A DNA stretch of 64,000 nt from an uncultured Rhodoferax sp. (GTDB taxonomy: Bacteria; Pseudomonadota; Gammaproteobacteria; Burkholderiales; Burkholderiaceae_C). Below, in pieces: positions 9,300 through 17,093 of this stretch. Both the position numbers and the translations under genes were made by a program. Numbering within the stretch: position 1 is the stretch's first letter; the number at the start of each line of letters is the position of its first letter. The DNA is taken from positions 131,898-195,897 of the forward strand of contig NZ_CAMIHB010000005.1 in the NCBI RefSeq assembly GCF_946221635.1, given 5' to 3'. The notes under the pieces were generated by a model that made no database searches, had not been told where the DNA came from, and saw only the letters and a list, made by a program, of their open reading frames with translations.

Positions 9300-10460
9300 A
9301 TGACAGATTTGCAAAAACGTTCACTGCTCCAGATCGCGGCCCTGACCGCGGTTGCGAGCGCGGCCCTGGTGGGCTGTGGCAAGAAGGAAGAGCCGGCGCC
9401 CGCGCCTGCCCCTGCACCCGCAGCGTCTGCCCCCGCACCGGCCAAGCCCGAACCCCTGAAGATTGCCTTTGCCTACGTCGGCCCCGTGGGCGACGGCGGC
9501 TGGACCTTTGCGCACGACAACGGACGCAAGGCCCTCGAAAAGGAATTCGGCGACAAGATCGTCACCTCCTTCGTGGAAAACGTGCCCGAGTCGGCTGACG
9601 CGGAGCGTGTGATCCGCGAGATGGCCAGCAGCGGCAACAAGCTGATCTTCGGCACCACCTTCGGTTACATGGAGCCCATGCTCAAGGTGGCCCCCGAGTT
9701 CAAGGACGTGAAGTTCGAGCACGCCACCGGCTACAAGCAAGCCGAGAACATGCGCACCTACGACAGCCGCACCTACGAAGGCGCGTACATGGCGGGCGTG
9801 ATCGCCGGCAAGATGACCAAGACCGGCACGCTGGGCGTGGTGGCTTCCATCCCAATCCCCGAAGTGATCCGCAACATCAACAGCTTCACCCTGGGCGCGC
9901 AAAGCAGCAACCCCAAGGTCAAGACCAAGGTGGTGTGGGTGAACGGCTGGTTTGACCCACCGAAGGAAACCGAAGCCGCAACGTCCCTGATCAACGGTGG
10001 CGCCGACGTGCTGTTCCAGAACACCGACTCCCCCGCCGTGCTGAAGACCGCCGAAGCCAAGGGCAAGCGCGCCTTCGGCTGGGATTCGGACATGACTGCC
10101 TACGGCCCCAAGGCCCACCTGGCTTCCTCCATCATCAACTGGGGTCCCTACTACATCTCGGCCACCAAGGCCGCGCTGGACGGCTCCTGGAAGGGTGGCA
10201 CGGGCTCCTGGCTGGGTGTGAAGGACGGCGCGATCGACATCGTCTCCATCGCTGAAGACGTGCCCGCTGAAACCAAGGCCAAGATCGACGAGATCAAGAA
10301 GGGCCTGACCGACGGTTCCTTCGCGATCTGGAAGGGGCCCCTGAAGGACAACGCTGGCAAGGAAGTGCTGAAAGACGGCGAAACCGCCGACGACAAGTTC
10401 CTGTCGGGCGTGAACTTCTACGTCAAGGGCGTGGAAGGCAAGGTTCCTGGCGCCAAGTAA
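9300..10460 (+). CDS. BMP-family substrate-binding lipoprotein (copy 1)
   Basis: A 386-residue BMP/Med-family binding protein, the ligand-capturing part of the importer encoded just upstream. The signal peptide ends in a lipobox LVGC with Cys26, so the mature protein is membrane-anchored; an Ala/Pro linker (about residues 31-50) follows. Family motifs include AYVGPVGDGGWTFAHDNGR and FGTTFGYMEPMLKVA. A strong GAAGTGACATG start context is present, and a terminator follows. Known relatives bind purine nucleosides; the exact ligand here is inferred from the neighbours. The paralogue at 13550 shares many of these motifs. Confidence 0.9.
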   Translation: MTDLQKRSLLQIAALTAVASAALVGCGKKEEPAPAPAPAPAASAPAPAKPEPLKIAFAYVGPVGDGGWTFAHDNGRKALEKEFGDKIVTSFVENVPESADAERVIREMASSGNKLIFGTTFGYMEPMLKVAPEFKDVKFEHATGYKQAENMRTYDSRTYEGAYMAGVIAGKMTKTGTLGVVASIPIPEVIRNINSFTLGAQSSNPKVKTKVVWVNGWFDPPKETEAATSLINGGADVLFQNTDSPAVLKTAEAKGKRAFGWDSDMTAYGPKAHLASSIINWGPYYISATKAALDGSWKGGTGSWLGVKDGAIDIVSIAEDVPAETKAKIDEIKKGLTDGSFAIWKGPLKDNAGKEVLKDGETADDKFLSGVNFYVKGVEGKVPGAK

Positions 10461-10477
10461 ATGGCAATTGCCTGATG

Positions 10478-10508
10478 AAGGGCCGCCTCCGGGCGGCCCT
10501 TTGTCTTT
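10478..10508 (+). terminator. intrinsic terminator after the ABC importer operon
   Basis: A perfect 10-bp stem, AAGGGCCGCC with GGCGGCCCTT around a 4-base loop, is followed by TGTCTTTCT. It closes the importer operon and separates it from the Rieske gene. Confidence 0.85.
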
Positions 10509-10532
10509 CTGAATACGAAGAAAAGAGACTGC

Positions 10533-11513
10533 ATGCGTGAATCGGCCTTTTGGCACCCCGTGGCCCAGAGCACGGCGCTGACCGACGCCCCGCTCGGTGT
10601 GGAACTGCTGGGCGAATCCCTGGTGCTGTGGCGCGACGCCAGCGGCCAGGCCCATGCCTGGGCCGACCGGTGCCCGCACCGCGGAGCGCGCTTCTCACTG
10701 GGGCGCGTCTGCAACGGCCACCTGGAGTGTCCCTACCACGGCTGGCAGTTCGATGCCCAGGGCCAGTGCGCCCATGTGCCGGCGCTGCCGGAGTTTGTTC
10801 CCCCCACGACCCACCGCGCCCGCACCTTCGCCGCGCAGGAGCAATACGGGCTGGTCTGGGTTTGCCTGGATGAAGCCTTGGGCAGCGCACCGCCCGCCTT
10901 TGCCGCCGAGGCCGATGCGCAACTCCGCAAGGTCAACTGCGGCCCCTACGACGTGGCGACCAATGCGCCGCGCATCATCGAGAATTTTCTGGACATGGCC
11001 CATTTCGGCTTTGTCCACGACGGCTGGCTGGGCATGCGCGCGGCCACGGCCATTGACGACTACTCGGTGGAGGCTACGTCCACGGGCTTGCGTGCCACGC
11101 AGTGCAAGGCCTGGCAACCGCAGAGCAATGTGCATTCCACCGCGCCCGCGCAGGTGGAGTACACCTACGAGGTGGTTGCGCCCTACACGGCGGTGCTGAC
11201 CAAGGTGCCCGATGCGGCCAGCGTGGCGCTGCAGGGCTTCCGCGAATCGATTGCCTTGTTCATCTGCCCCGTTACGCCCGAGAGCAGCCGCGTCTGGTTC
11301 CGCCTGGCCATGGCCGACTTTGAAAGCCCGGACGCCAAGCTGCAGGACTTCCAGCACACCATCTTCATGCAGGACAAGCCGGTCTTGGAGTCGCAAAGCC
11401 CCAAACGCCTGCCGCTGGATGTGCGCGCCGAGTTGCACACGGCGGCGGACAAGGCATCCTCGGCCTACCGCCGCTTTTTGAAACAACAGAACATCACTTT
11501 TGGAGTCTGCTGA
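10533..11513 (+). CDS. Rieske non-heme iron oxygenase, alpha-subunit type
   Basis: A 326-residue ring-hydroxylating/demethylating oxygenase of the VanA-like class. The Rieske [2Fe-2S] ligands are visible as CPHRGARFSLG and CPYHGW (about residues 47-70), and the mononuclear iron motif as DMAHFGFVHDG (about residues 150-160). Such enzymes hydroxylate or N/O-demethylate small aromatic substrates and need a separate reductase, which is not seen nearby. It overlaps the deaminase gene that follows (TGATG), so the two are probably made together. In a purine cluster it could act on a modified purine, as the methylxanthine demethylases NdmA/NdmB do; this is inference. Confidence 0.85.
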   Translation: MRESAFWHPVAQSTALTDAPLGVELLGESLVLWRDASGQAHAWADRCPHRGARFSLGRVCNGHLECPYHGWQFDAQGQCAHVPALPEFVPPTTHRARTFAAQEQYGLVWVCLDEALGSAPPAFAAEADAQLRKVNCGPYDVATNAPRIIENFLDMAHFGFVHDGWLGMRAATAIDDYSVEATSTGLRATQCKAWQPQSNVHSTAPAQVEYTYEVVAPYTAVLTKVPDAASVALQGFRESIALFICPVTPESSRVWFRLAMADFESPDAKLQDFQHTIFMQDKPVLESQSPKRLPLDVRAELHTAADKASSAYRRFLKQQNITFGVC

Positions 11514-12565
11514 TGGCCTCTACCTACCCCACCGTCAAACCCCTTGCGGCAGACCGCTTGCCCGCGCTGCTGCGCGCCATGCCCAAGGCCGAGCTGCACA
11601 TGCACATCGAAGGCTCGCTGGAGCCCGAACTGATGTTCGCCCTGGCCAAGCGCAACCAGGTGCCGCTGCGTTTCCCCAGCGAGCAGGCGCTGCGCGATGC
11701 CTATGTGTTCAACAACCTGCAGGAGTTTCTGGACATCTACCACGAGGGCACCATGGTGCTCAAGACCGAGCAGGACTTCTACGACATGACCTGCGCTTAC
11801 CTAGCGCGTGCACAAGCCGACAACGTGCTGCACACCGAAATCTTCTTCGACACCCAGACCCACACGGGCCACGGCCTGAGTGCCGACGTCGTCATCAACG
11901 GCCTGTACCGCGCTTGCCAGGATGCGCCGGCCAAGTTCGGCATGACGGCTTCGCTGATCCTGTGCTTCCTGCGTCACCTCAGCGAAGAAGAAGCCTTTGA
12001 ATGCCTGGAACAGGCGCTGCCGCTGCGCGACAAGATCGTGGGCATTGGCCTGGCGTCCAGCGAAGTGGGCCACCCGCCCGAAAAGTTTGCCAAGGTCTAC
12101 GCCCGGGCGCGTGAGCTGGGCTTCCGCCTGGTAGCCCATGCGGGAGAAGAAGCGCCACCGGCCTACATCTGGAGCGCGCTCGACGTGCTCAAGGTGGAGC
12201 GCATCGACCATGGCGTGCAGGCCATTCACGACGCCGCGCTGATGCAGCGCCTGGCCCAGGACAAGATGCCGCTGACCGTGTGCCCGCTCTCCAATCTCAA
12301 GCTGCGCGTGTTCCCCACGCTGGCCCAGCACAACATCGGCACCATGCTGGACGCGGGCATCGTGGCTACGGTCAACTCCGACGATCCGGCCTACTTTGGC
12401 GGGTACCTGAACGAGAACTTCACCCAGACCTTCGCGGCCCTGGGCCTGGGCGCGCAGCAGGCCTATACCCTGGCGCGCAACAGCTTCGAGGCCAGCTTCA
12501 TCGATGCCTCGCTGCGCAGCCGCTATGTGGACCGGCTGAACGAGGTGTTTGCAACCTTTGCCTGA
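11513..12565 (+). CDS. add: adenine/adenosine deaminase
   Basis: A 350-residue metal-dependent deaminase of the adenosine deaminase superfamily, converting adenine or adenosine to hypoxanthine or inosine. Zinc and catalytic motifs are visible: MPKAELHMHIEGSLEPEL (HxH, about residues 23-40), VAHAGEE near 205, DHGVQ near 230 and VNSDDPAYFGGYL near 285. The HIEGSLEPEL and DDPAYFGGYLNENF wording matches the adenine deaminase subgroup (PA0148-like) better than classical E. coli Add, so free adenine is a likely substrate. Coupled to the Rieske gene by start/stop overlap. Products would feed the xanthine dehydrogenase encoded upstream. Confidence 0.9.
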   Translation: MASTYPTVKPLAADRLPALLRAMPKAELHMHIEGSLEPELMFALAKRNQVPLRFPSEQALRDAYVFNNLQEFLDIYHEGTMVLKTEQDFYDMTCAYLARAQADNVLHTEIFFDTQTHTGHGLSADVVINGLYRACQDAPAKFGMTASLILCFLRHLSEEEAFECLEQALPLRDKIVGIGLASSEVGHPPEKFAKVYARARELGFRLVAHAGEEAPPAYIWSALDVLKVERIDHGVQAIHDAALMQRLAQDKMPLTVCPLSNLKLRVFPTLAQHNIGTMLDAGIVATVNSDDPAYFGGYLNENFTQTFAALGLGAQQAYTLARNSFEASFIDASLRSRYVDRLNEVFATFA

Positions 12566-12574
12566 GATTGCAGT

Positions 12575-12621
12575 GCTACTGTTTTAGTAGCTGCTAGCGC
12601 AATGTCTACGAGGGCTGGTGG
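12575..12621 (+). repeat. dispersed 48-bp repeat, copy 3
   Basis: GCTACT-GTTTT-AGTAGC forms a perfect 6-bp hairpin, followed by TGCTAGCGCAATGTCTACGA and GGGCTGG. It lies between the convergent deaminase and Sel1 genes and supplies the TAG stop codon of the Sel1 gene (12606-12608). Confidence 0.75.
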
Positions 12622-13409
12622 CTGTTTTCCTTGAGAAAACGGGCCCGCTCCAGCATCTGCTCTCCCACGGCCCGAAAACCCGCGTGGGGGGATTGCAGCA
12701 GCAGCGGTCCGACCTCTTCCTGGTAGGCGCGGGTCGCGGTCAGGGGAACCTTGCGTAGCCACTCCAAGGCCTCATCCACCTGGCCGCGTTGGGCCAGCAT
12801 GCCGGCGTAGTTGAACTGGCCGCGGAAGTCGCCGCCCCTGGCGCCTTCCTCGAAACAGACAAAGGCCGCATCCAGGTCTTTGGGCACCACCAGGCCGGTC
12901 TCAAAAAAGCGGCCGATCTTGGTCTTGGATTTCACATGGCCCTGGCTGGCCGCGCGGCGGTACCAGTCCAGCGCGGCCGCAGGGTCCCGCGCCACGCCCT
13001 TGCCCGTGGCCAGCAGGTTGGCCAGGTTGTACATGGCCGCGTCCAGGCCCTTCTGGGCAGCCTGGCGGTACCAGTTGGCGGCGGCGACATCGTCGGCCTG
13101 CGTGCCCCAGCCGTTCTCAAAACAGCGCCCCGCCATGTTCATGCCCATGGGGTGGCCCTGGCGCGCCGCCTTCAAAAACCAGGCCAGGCCATCCACCGGG
13201 CTGGGGGCTTGACCATGGCCGTCCAGCAGCCATTGGCCCAAGGTGATCTGGGCGTCGGCATTGCCCAGGCGCGCGCCGTGCAGCATCCACTGCGCGGCGG
13301 CCACCGGCTCGCCCGCAATGGCGGCCTGCCAGTCCGCCGTACCCAGCGCAGCCAAGGCTTCGGGAGAGGCGGGCAGGGGAGGCAGGGGGGCGGGCGAAAC
13401 GGCAGACAT
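12606..13409 (-). CDS. Sel1-repeat (TPR-like) protein
   Basis: A 267-residue protein made largely of Sel1-like repeats, each about 36 residues with the G-x-A-x-A-x-x-x-L/I-G pattern (for example GARLGNADAQITLGQWLL, AAQKGLDAAMYNLANLL, AASQGHVKSKTKIGRFF). Such repeats form helical scaffolds for protein contacts. No signal peptide is evident, so it is probably cytoplasmic. I chose the ATG at 13409 (MSAVSPAPLPP); an upstream ATG at 13442 would start inside the Fur-box-like sequence. Its promoter region carries that Fur-like box, and Sel1 genes accompany piuC-type iron-uptake genes in pseudomonads, so an iron link is possible. Its last codons lie in repeat copy 3. Confidence 0.85.
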   Translation of the reverse strand: MSAVSPAPLPPLPASPEALAALGTADWQAAIAGEPVAAAQWMLHGARLGNADAQITLGQWLLDGHGQAPSPVDGLAWFLKAARQGHPMGMNMAGRCFENGWGTQADDVAAANWYRQAAQKGLDAAMYNLANLLATGKGVARDPAAALDWYRRAASQGHVKSKTKIGRFFETGLVVPKDLDAAFVCFEEGARGGDFRGQFNYAGMLAQRGQVDEALEWLRKVPLTATRAYQEEVGPLLLQSPHAGFRAVGEQMLERARFLKENSHQPS

Positions 13410-13424
13410 GGGGGTAGACCAACA

Positions 13425-13443
13425 AATGAGAATAACTCTCAAT
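13425..13443. promoter_or_regulatory. Fur-box-like operator
   Basis: The 19 bases aatgagaataactctcaat match the palindrome aatgagaat-n-attctcatt at 16 of 18 positions. The box ends 15 bases upstream of the Sel1 gene's ATG (minus strand), where a repressor would block its promoter. The next plus-strand gene is over 100 bases away. Confidence 0.6.
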
Positions 13444-13489
13444 TATGCCAAGTCTGGCGTGCGAAGGCCCTGCGGGTAAAATACGCCCC

Positions 13490-13522
13490 AAGGCCCGCTG
13501 CTCCGGCGGGCCTTGTCTTTTT
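13490..13522 (+). terminator. terminator-like hairpin in the leader of the second BMP gene
   Basis: A perfect 9-bp stem (AAGGCCCGC with GCGGGCCTT, 7-base loop) is followed by GTCTTTTT. It looks like an intrinsic terminator on the plus strand but sits between a TAAAAT -10-like box (13477-13482) and the BMP gene start at 13550, with no plus-strand gene ending just upstream. It may be an attenuator or a read-through stop for transcripts from 12.5 kb. Confidence 0.6.
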
Positions 13523-13549
13523 CCGTTCGGAGCCATGTAGAGGACTACC

Positions 13550-14653
13550 ATGTATAAAAACCTCGCCGCCACGCTCGTGGCCGCTTGCTGTTTTCTGTTG
13601 GCGCCGCCGGCTGCCATTTCCCAAACCCCTGATTCCGCCAAGGACCAGCCGCTCAAGATCGGCTTTGTCTATGTTGCGCCCCTGGGCGACGCCGGCTGGG
13701 TGCACCAGCACGAGGAAGGCCGCCTGGCCGTGGCCGCCGCACTGGGCGCCAAGGTGCAGACCACCTATGTAGAGAACGTGGCCGAAGGCCCGGACGCCGA
13801 GCGCGTGATCCGCGATCTGGCGCGCCAGGGCCACCAGCTCATCTTCACGCCCAGCTTTGGCTACATGGAGCCCACGCTCAAGGTGGCACAGGAGTTTCCG
13901 AACGTGAAATTCGAGTCCATCACCGGCTACAAGACCGCGCCCAATGTAGCCACCGCCAATGCGCGCTACTACGAGGGCCGCTACCTCGCGGGCGTGGCCG
14001 CGGGCCGCATGACGAAAAGCAAGGTGGCCGGCTATGTGGCGGGCTTCCCCATCCCCGAGGTGCTGCAGGGCATCAACGCCTTCACGCTGGGCATGCGCTC
14101 GGTCAACCCGCAGGCGCAGGTCAAGGTGGTGTGGCTGGGCGAGTGGTTCAACCCGCCGCGCGAGCGCGACGCGGCCATGACGCTGTTCAACCAGGGCGCG
14201 GATGTGATGGCCTTCCACACCGGCTCCACCGCCGTGATGGCGGCGGCCCAGGAGCGCGGCAAGCTGGCCGTGGCCTACCACTCCGACATGCGCAAGATTG
14301 CACCCGACGCGCAGATCGTAGCCGTCACCCACCAGTGGGGCGCTTATTACACGGCGCGCGCCAAGGCCGTGCTGGATGGCAGCTGGAAGAGCGGCCAGGT
14401 CTGGGGCGGCGTGAAGGAGGGCATGATCCGCGTGGGCGACTTCGGCAGCAAGGTGCCCCAGGCCGTGCAGGCCGAAGTGCTGCAGCGCCAGCAAGACATT
14501 GCTGCCGGCAGGCTGCATCCCTTTGCTGCCAAGACGGACGTGCTGGACAACGAAGGCAAGCTGGTCATCGCCAAGGGCAAGACCCTGAGCGACGCCGACA
14601 TCCTGGGCATGAACTGGCTGGTGGCCGGCGTGCAGGGCAAGATCAGCCACTAG
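13550..14653 (+). CDS. BMP-family substrate-binding protein (copy 2), upstream of queED
   Basis: A 367-residue BMP-family periplasmic binding protein, paralogous to the one at 9300 (shared motifs VENVAEGPDAERVIRDLA, FGYMEPTLKVAQEF, GFPIPEVLQGINAFTLG). The N-terminus has a cleavable signal peptide ending near AISQ and no lipobox, unlike copy 1. An AGAGGA ribosome site precedes the ATG. No ATPase or permease adjoins it, so it presumably shares the importer encoded at 5680-9252. It lies only 9 bases before queE, suggesting co-transcription and perhaps a 7-deazapurine or related nucleoside ligand; that ligand is inference. Confidence 0.88.
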   Translation: MYKNLAATLVAACCFLLAPPAAISQTPDSAKDQPLKIGFVYVAPLGDAGWVHQHEEGRLAVAAALGAKVQTTYVENVAEGPDAERVIRDLARQGHQLIFTPSFGYMEPTLKVAQEFPNVKFESITGYKTAPNVATANARYYEGRYLAGVAAGRMTKSKVAGYVAGFPIPEVLQGINAFTLGMRSVNPQAQVKVVWLGEWFNPPRERDAAMTLFNQGADVMAFHTGSTAVMAAAQERGKLAVAYHSDMRKIAPDAQIVAVTHQWGAYYTARAKAVLDGSWKSGQVWGGVKEGMIRVGDFGSKVPQAVQAEVLQRQQDIAAGRLHPFAAKTDVLDNEGKLVIAKGKTLSDADILGMNWLVAGVQGKISH

Positions 14654-14662
14654 GAGCCGGCG

Positions 14663-15298
14663 ATGACCTACCAGATCAAGGAAATTTTCTACACGCTGCA
14701 GGGCGAGGGCTCCAACGCGGGTCGCCCCGCGGTGTTCTGCCGCTTTGCCGGCTGTAACCTCTGGACCGGCCGCGAGCAGGACCGGGCCAACGCCGTCTGC
14801 CAGTTCTGCGACACCGACTTTGTGGGCACCGACGGCACGCTGGGTGGCAAGTTCAAGACCGCGCAGGCGCTGGCCGAGCGCATTGCCGCGCAGTGGCCGG
14901 ACACCGATGCGGCCAACCGCTTTGTGGTGCTGACCGGTGGTGAGCCGCTGCTGCAGGTGGATGCCGCGCTGATTGATGCGCTGCACGCCCTGGGCTTCCA
15001 GATCGCCGTGGAAACCAATGGCACGATTGCCGCGCCCGAGGGCATCGACTGGATCTGCGTGAGTCCCAAGGCGGGATCCACCTGGGTACAGCGCAGTGGG
15101 CATGAGCTCAAGCTGGTCTGGCCCCAGCCCGGCATCACGCTGGCGGAGTGCGAGGCGGCGGATTTTGAGCACCGCTACCTGCAACCCATGGACAACATCC
15201 TGCGGGCCGACAACACCCGGGCCTGCATTGCGCAGTGCCTGGAGCGCCCGCAGTGGCGCCTGTCCCTGCAAACCCACAAGATCACAGGCATCCGATGA
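14663..15298 (+). CDS. queE: 7-carboxy-7-deazaguanine synthase
   Basis: A 211-residue radical-SAM enzyme that converts 6-carboxytetrahydropterin to 7-carboxy-7-deazaguanine, the ring-contracting step of queuosine (preQ0) synthesis. The cluster ligands Cys31, Cys46 and Cys49 (AGCNLWTG and CQFCDTDF) show the QueE spacing CX14CX2C, and VLTGGEPLLQVD is the SAM glycine-rich motif. Length is normal. Its end overlaps the queD start (ATGA). queC and queF are not in the window. Confidence 0.94.
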   Translation: MTYQIKEIFYTLQGEGSNAGRPAVFCRFAGCNLWTGREQDRANAVCQFCDTDFVGTDGTLGGKFKTAQALAERIAAQWPDTDAANRFVVLTGGEPLLQVDAALIDALHALGFQIAVETNGTIAAPEGIDWICVSPKAGSTWVQRSGHELKLVWPQPGITLAECEAADFEHRYLQPMDNILRADNTRACIAQCLERPQWRLSLQTHKITGIR

Positions 15299-15699
15299 CC
15301 CAAGTACCCACCACCCCCATCCCGCGCCGTTGCGAGGTGAGCCAGAAGTTCTTCTTCGACGCCGCCCATACCTTGAAGCGCACGCTGGACGATGCCGAAG
15401 AGGTCGCCGGCAGCCGCCGCATCCACGGCCACACCTACCACGCTGAAGTCACCGTCGCCGGCAGCGCCGATGAAGACACCGGCATGGTGGTGGACCTGGG
15501 CCACCTGCGCAACGCCATTGCCGTGCTGCGCCCGCAGCTGGACCACCACCTGTTGGACGAAGTGGAAGGCCTGGGCCCGCCGACGCTGGAAAACCTGGCC
15601 GCCTACATCTGGCGCGCCATGGCGGTGCAATTCAGTGGCCTGTGGCAGGTGCGCGTCTGGCGCGAGGGCATTGGCGACAGCTGTACGCTGCGCGCCTGA
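15295..15699 (+). CDS. queD: 6-carboxytetrahydropterin synthase-like protein
   Basis: A 134-residue QueD/PTPS-fold protein, expected to make 6-carboxytetrahydropterin from dihydroneopterin triphosphate for QueE. Zinc ligands are His25 (FFFDAAH) and the HGHTYH motif (His44, His46); the catalytic Asp-His pair is in QLDHHLL and a Glu in VWREGIGDS. The position that in E. coli QueD is the catalytic Cys (C-G-R-L-H-G-H) is Ser40 here (SRRIHGH), so the catalytic residue is altered. Start at 15295 overlaps the queE stop; an in-frame ATG at 15235 lies inside queE. Context makes QueD function very likely despite the substitution. Confidence 0.85.
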   Translation: MTQVPTTPIPRRCEVSQKFFFDAAHTLKRTLDDAEEVAGSRRIHGHTYHAEVTVAGSADEDTGMVVDLGHLRNAIAVLRPQLDHHLLDEVEGLGPPTLENLAAYIWRAMAVQFSGLWQVRVWREGIGDSCTLRA

Positions 15700-15782
15700 C
15701 GACCTGAACGTGTGGCCCGACCCATAAGGGCTATGCGTGCCTTGGTATGGACATTGCTGCGCTGCGCACTATGCTTGCCCGC

Positions 15783-17093
15783 ATGAAAGCCTACCGTGCC
15801 TCCCTCCTGTGGTTTGCCCCCGATGTCCCCGGGCAGGCCCGCTTTGAAACCGACGGCCTGCTCGTCGTGGGCCCCAATGCCCAGGGCCGCCCAGTGGTGC
15901 AGGCCGTCGGCGCCTACAGCACCCTGGCGCCCCAGTACCCGCAACTGGCGGTGGAGCATTTCCCCGGCCGCATCATCGCGCCGGGCTTTATCGACCTGCA
16001 CATCCATTACCCGCAGACCAACGTCATCGGCTCGCCGGCCCCGGGCCTGCTGCCCTGGCTGGACAACTACACCTTTCCAGAAGAGAAACGATTCGCAGCC
16101 CCCGAATACAGTGCGCAAGCAGCTAGCTTTTTTATAGCGGAGCTGCTGCGCAACGGCGTCACCAGCGCACTCACCTTTGCCACCTCGCATGTGGAGTCGG
16201 TCAATGCCCTGTTTGCCGAGGCGCAGGCGCAGCAAATGCGCCTGATCACCGGCCTGTGCCTGATGGACCGCCATGCGCCCGACTACCTGGTGAACCAGGG
16301 GCAGGGCGGCGTGAGCGGTACCGAGCAAAGCCTGCGCGACACCGAGGCGCTGATCCAGCGCTGGCACGGCGTGGACCGCCTGGGCTACGCCATCACGCCG
16401 CGCTTCGCCCCCACCAGTACCGAAGCCCAACTGCGCGGCGCGGGCGAGCTGGCCAAGCAGTACGGCGATGTCTGGATCCAGAGCCATGTGGCCGAGAACA
16501 AGGACGAGATCACCTGGGCGCGTGAGTTGTTCCCCCAGTCCCGCAGCTACCTGGCCACTTACGACGACTTCGGCCTGATGCGCGACCGCGCTATCTACGC
16601 CCACTGCATCCACTTCGACGACGACGACCGCGCGCTGATGCGCGACACTGGTGCAGCCGCCGCCGTCAGCCCCACCAGCAACCTGTTTTTGGGCAGCGGC
16701 TTCTTCGACTACGAGGGCGCCGACCGCGTGGGCTACCAATACGGCCTGGCCAGCGACGTGGGTGGCGGCACCAGCTTCAGCCCCTTCCACACCATGCTCG
16801 CTGCCTACTACGTGGGGCGCGAGGGCCAGACCAAGCCCGGCCTGTCCCTCTCGCCCCAGCACCTGTGGTGGCAGCACACGGCGGGTGCGGCGGCGGCGCT
16901 GGGGCTGGGTGGGGTGGTGGGCAACCTGCTGCCCGGCTGCGAGGCCGACTTTGTCGTCATCCAACCCCAGGCCACGCCGCTGCTGGCGCGCAAGACGGCG
17001 CTGGCCTCCAACCTGGACGAGCTGCTGTTCAGCCTCATCGTGCTGGGTGATGACCGGCTGATCGAGCGCACCGTGATTTCTCAGGCCATTTAG
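15783..17093 (+). CDS. guaD: guanine deaminase
   Basis: A 436-residue amidohydrolase that deaminates guanine to xanthine, feeding xanthine dehydrogenase. Metal and active-site motifs: DLHIHYPQTNVIG (about residue 72), QSHVAENKDEI (about 235), AHCIHFDDDD (about 272) and LASDVGGGTSFSP (about 322). I prefer the ATG at 15783 (MKAYRASLLWF), which matches where GuaD proteins usually start; an in-frame ATG at 15747 would add 12 residues. It contains repeat copy 4 in frame, giving AAPEYSAQAASFFIA around residues 105-119. Followed immediately by repeat copy 5. Confidence 0.92.
   Translation: MKAYRASLLWFAPDVPGQARFETDGLLVVGPNAQGRPVVQAVGAYSTLAPQYPQLAVEHFPGRIIAPGFIDLHIHYPQTNVIGSPAPGLLPWLDNYTFPEEKRFAAPEYSAQAASFFIAELLRNGVTSALTFATSHVESVNALFAEAQAQQMRLITGLCLMDRHAPDYLVNQGQGGVSGTEQSLRDTEALIQRWHGVDRLGYAITPRFAPTSTEAQLRGAGELAKQYGDVWIQSHVAENKDEITWARELFPQSRSYLATYDDFGLMRDRAIYAHCIHFDDDDRALMRDTGAAAAVSPTSNLFLGSGFFDYEGADRVGYQYGLASDVGGGTSFSPFHTMLAAYYVGREGQTKPGLSLSPQHLWWQHTAGAAAALGLGGVVGNLLPGCEADFVVIQPQATPLLARKTALASNLDELLFSLIVLGDDRLIERTVISQAI
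16097..16140 (-). repeat. dispersed 48-bp repeat, copy 4 (inside guaD)
   Basis: On the minus strand: GCTATAAAAAAGCTAGC, then TGCTTGCGCACTGTATTC, then GGGGGCTGC. It is antisense to guaD and read through without a stop, using the same frame as the other antisense copy (copy 6 in apaH), where the hairpin end encodes A-[S/T]-x-x-I-A. Confidence 0.75.

Noticed and set aside
9300..14653. The two BMP genes as an assembly duplication
   Set aside because: They share family motifs but differ through most of their length and in signal peptide type (lipobox only in the first), so they are paralogues.
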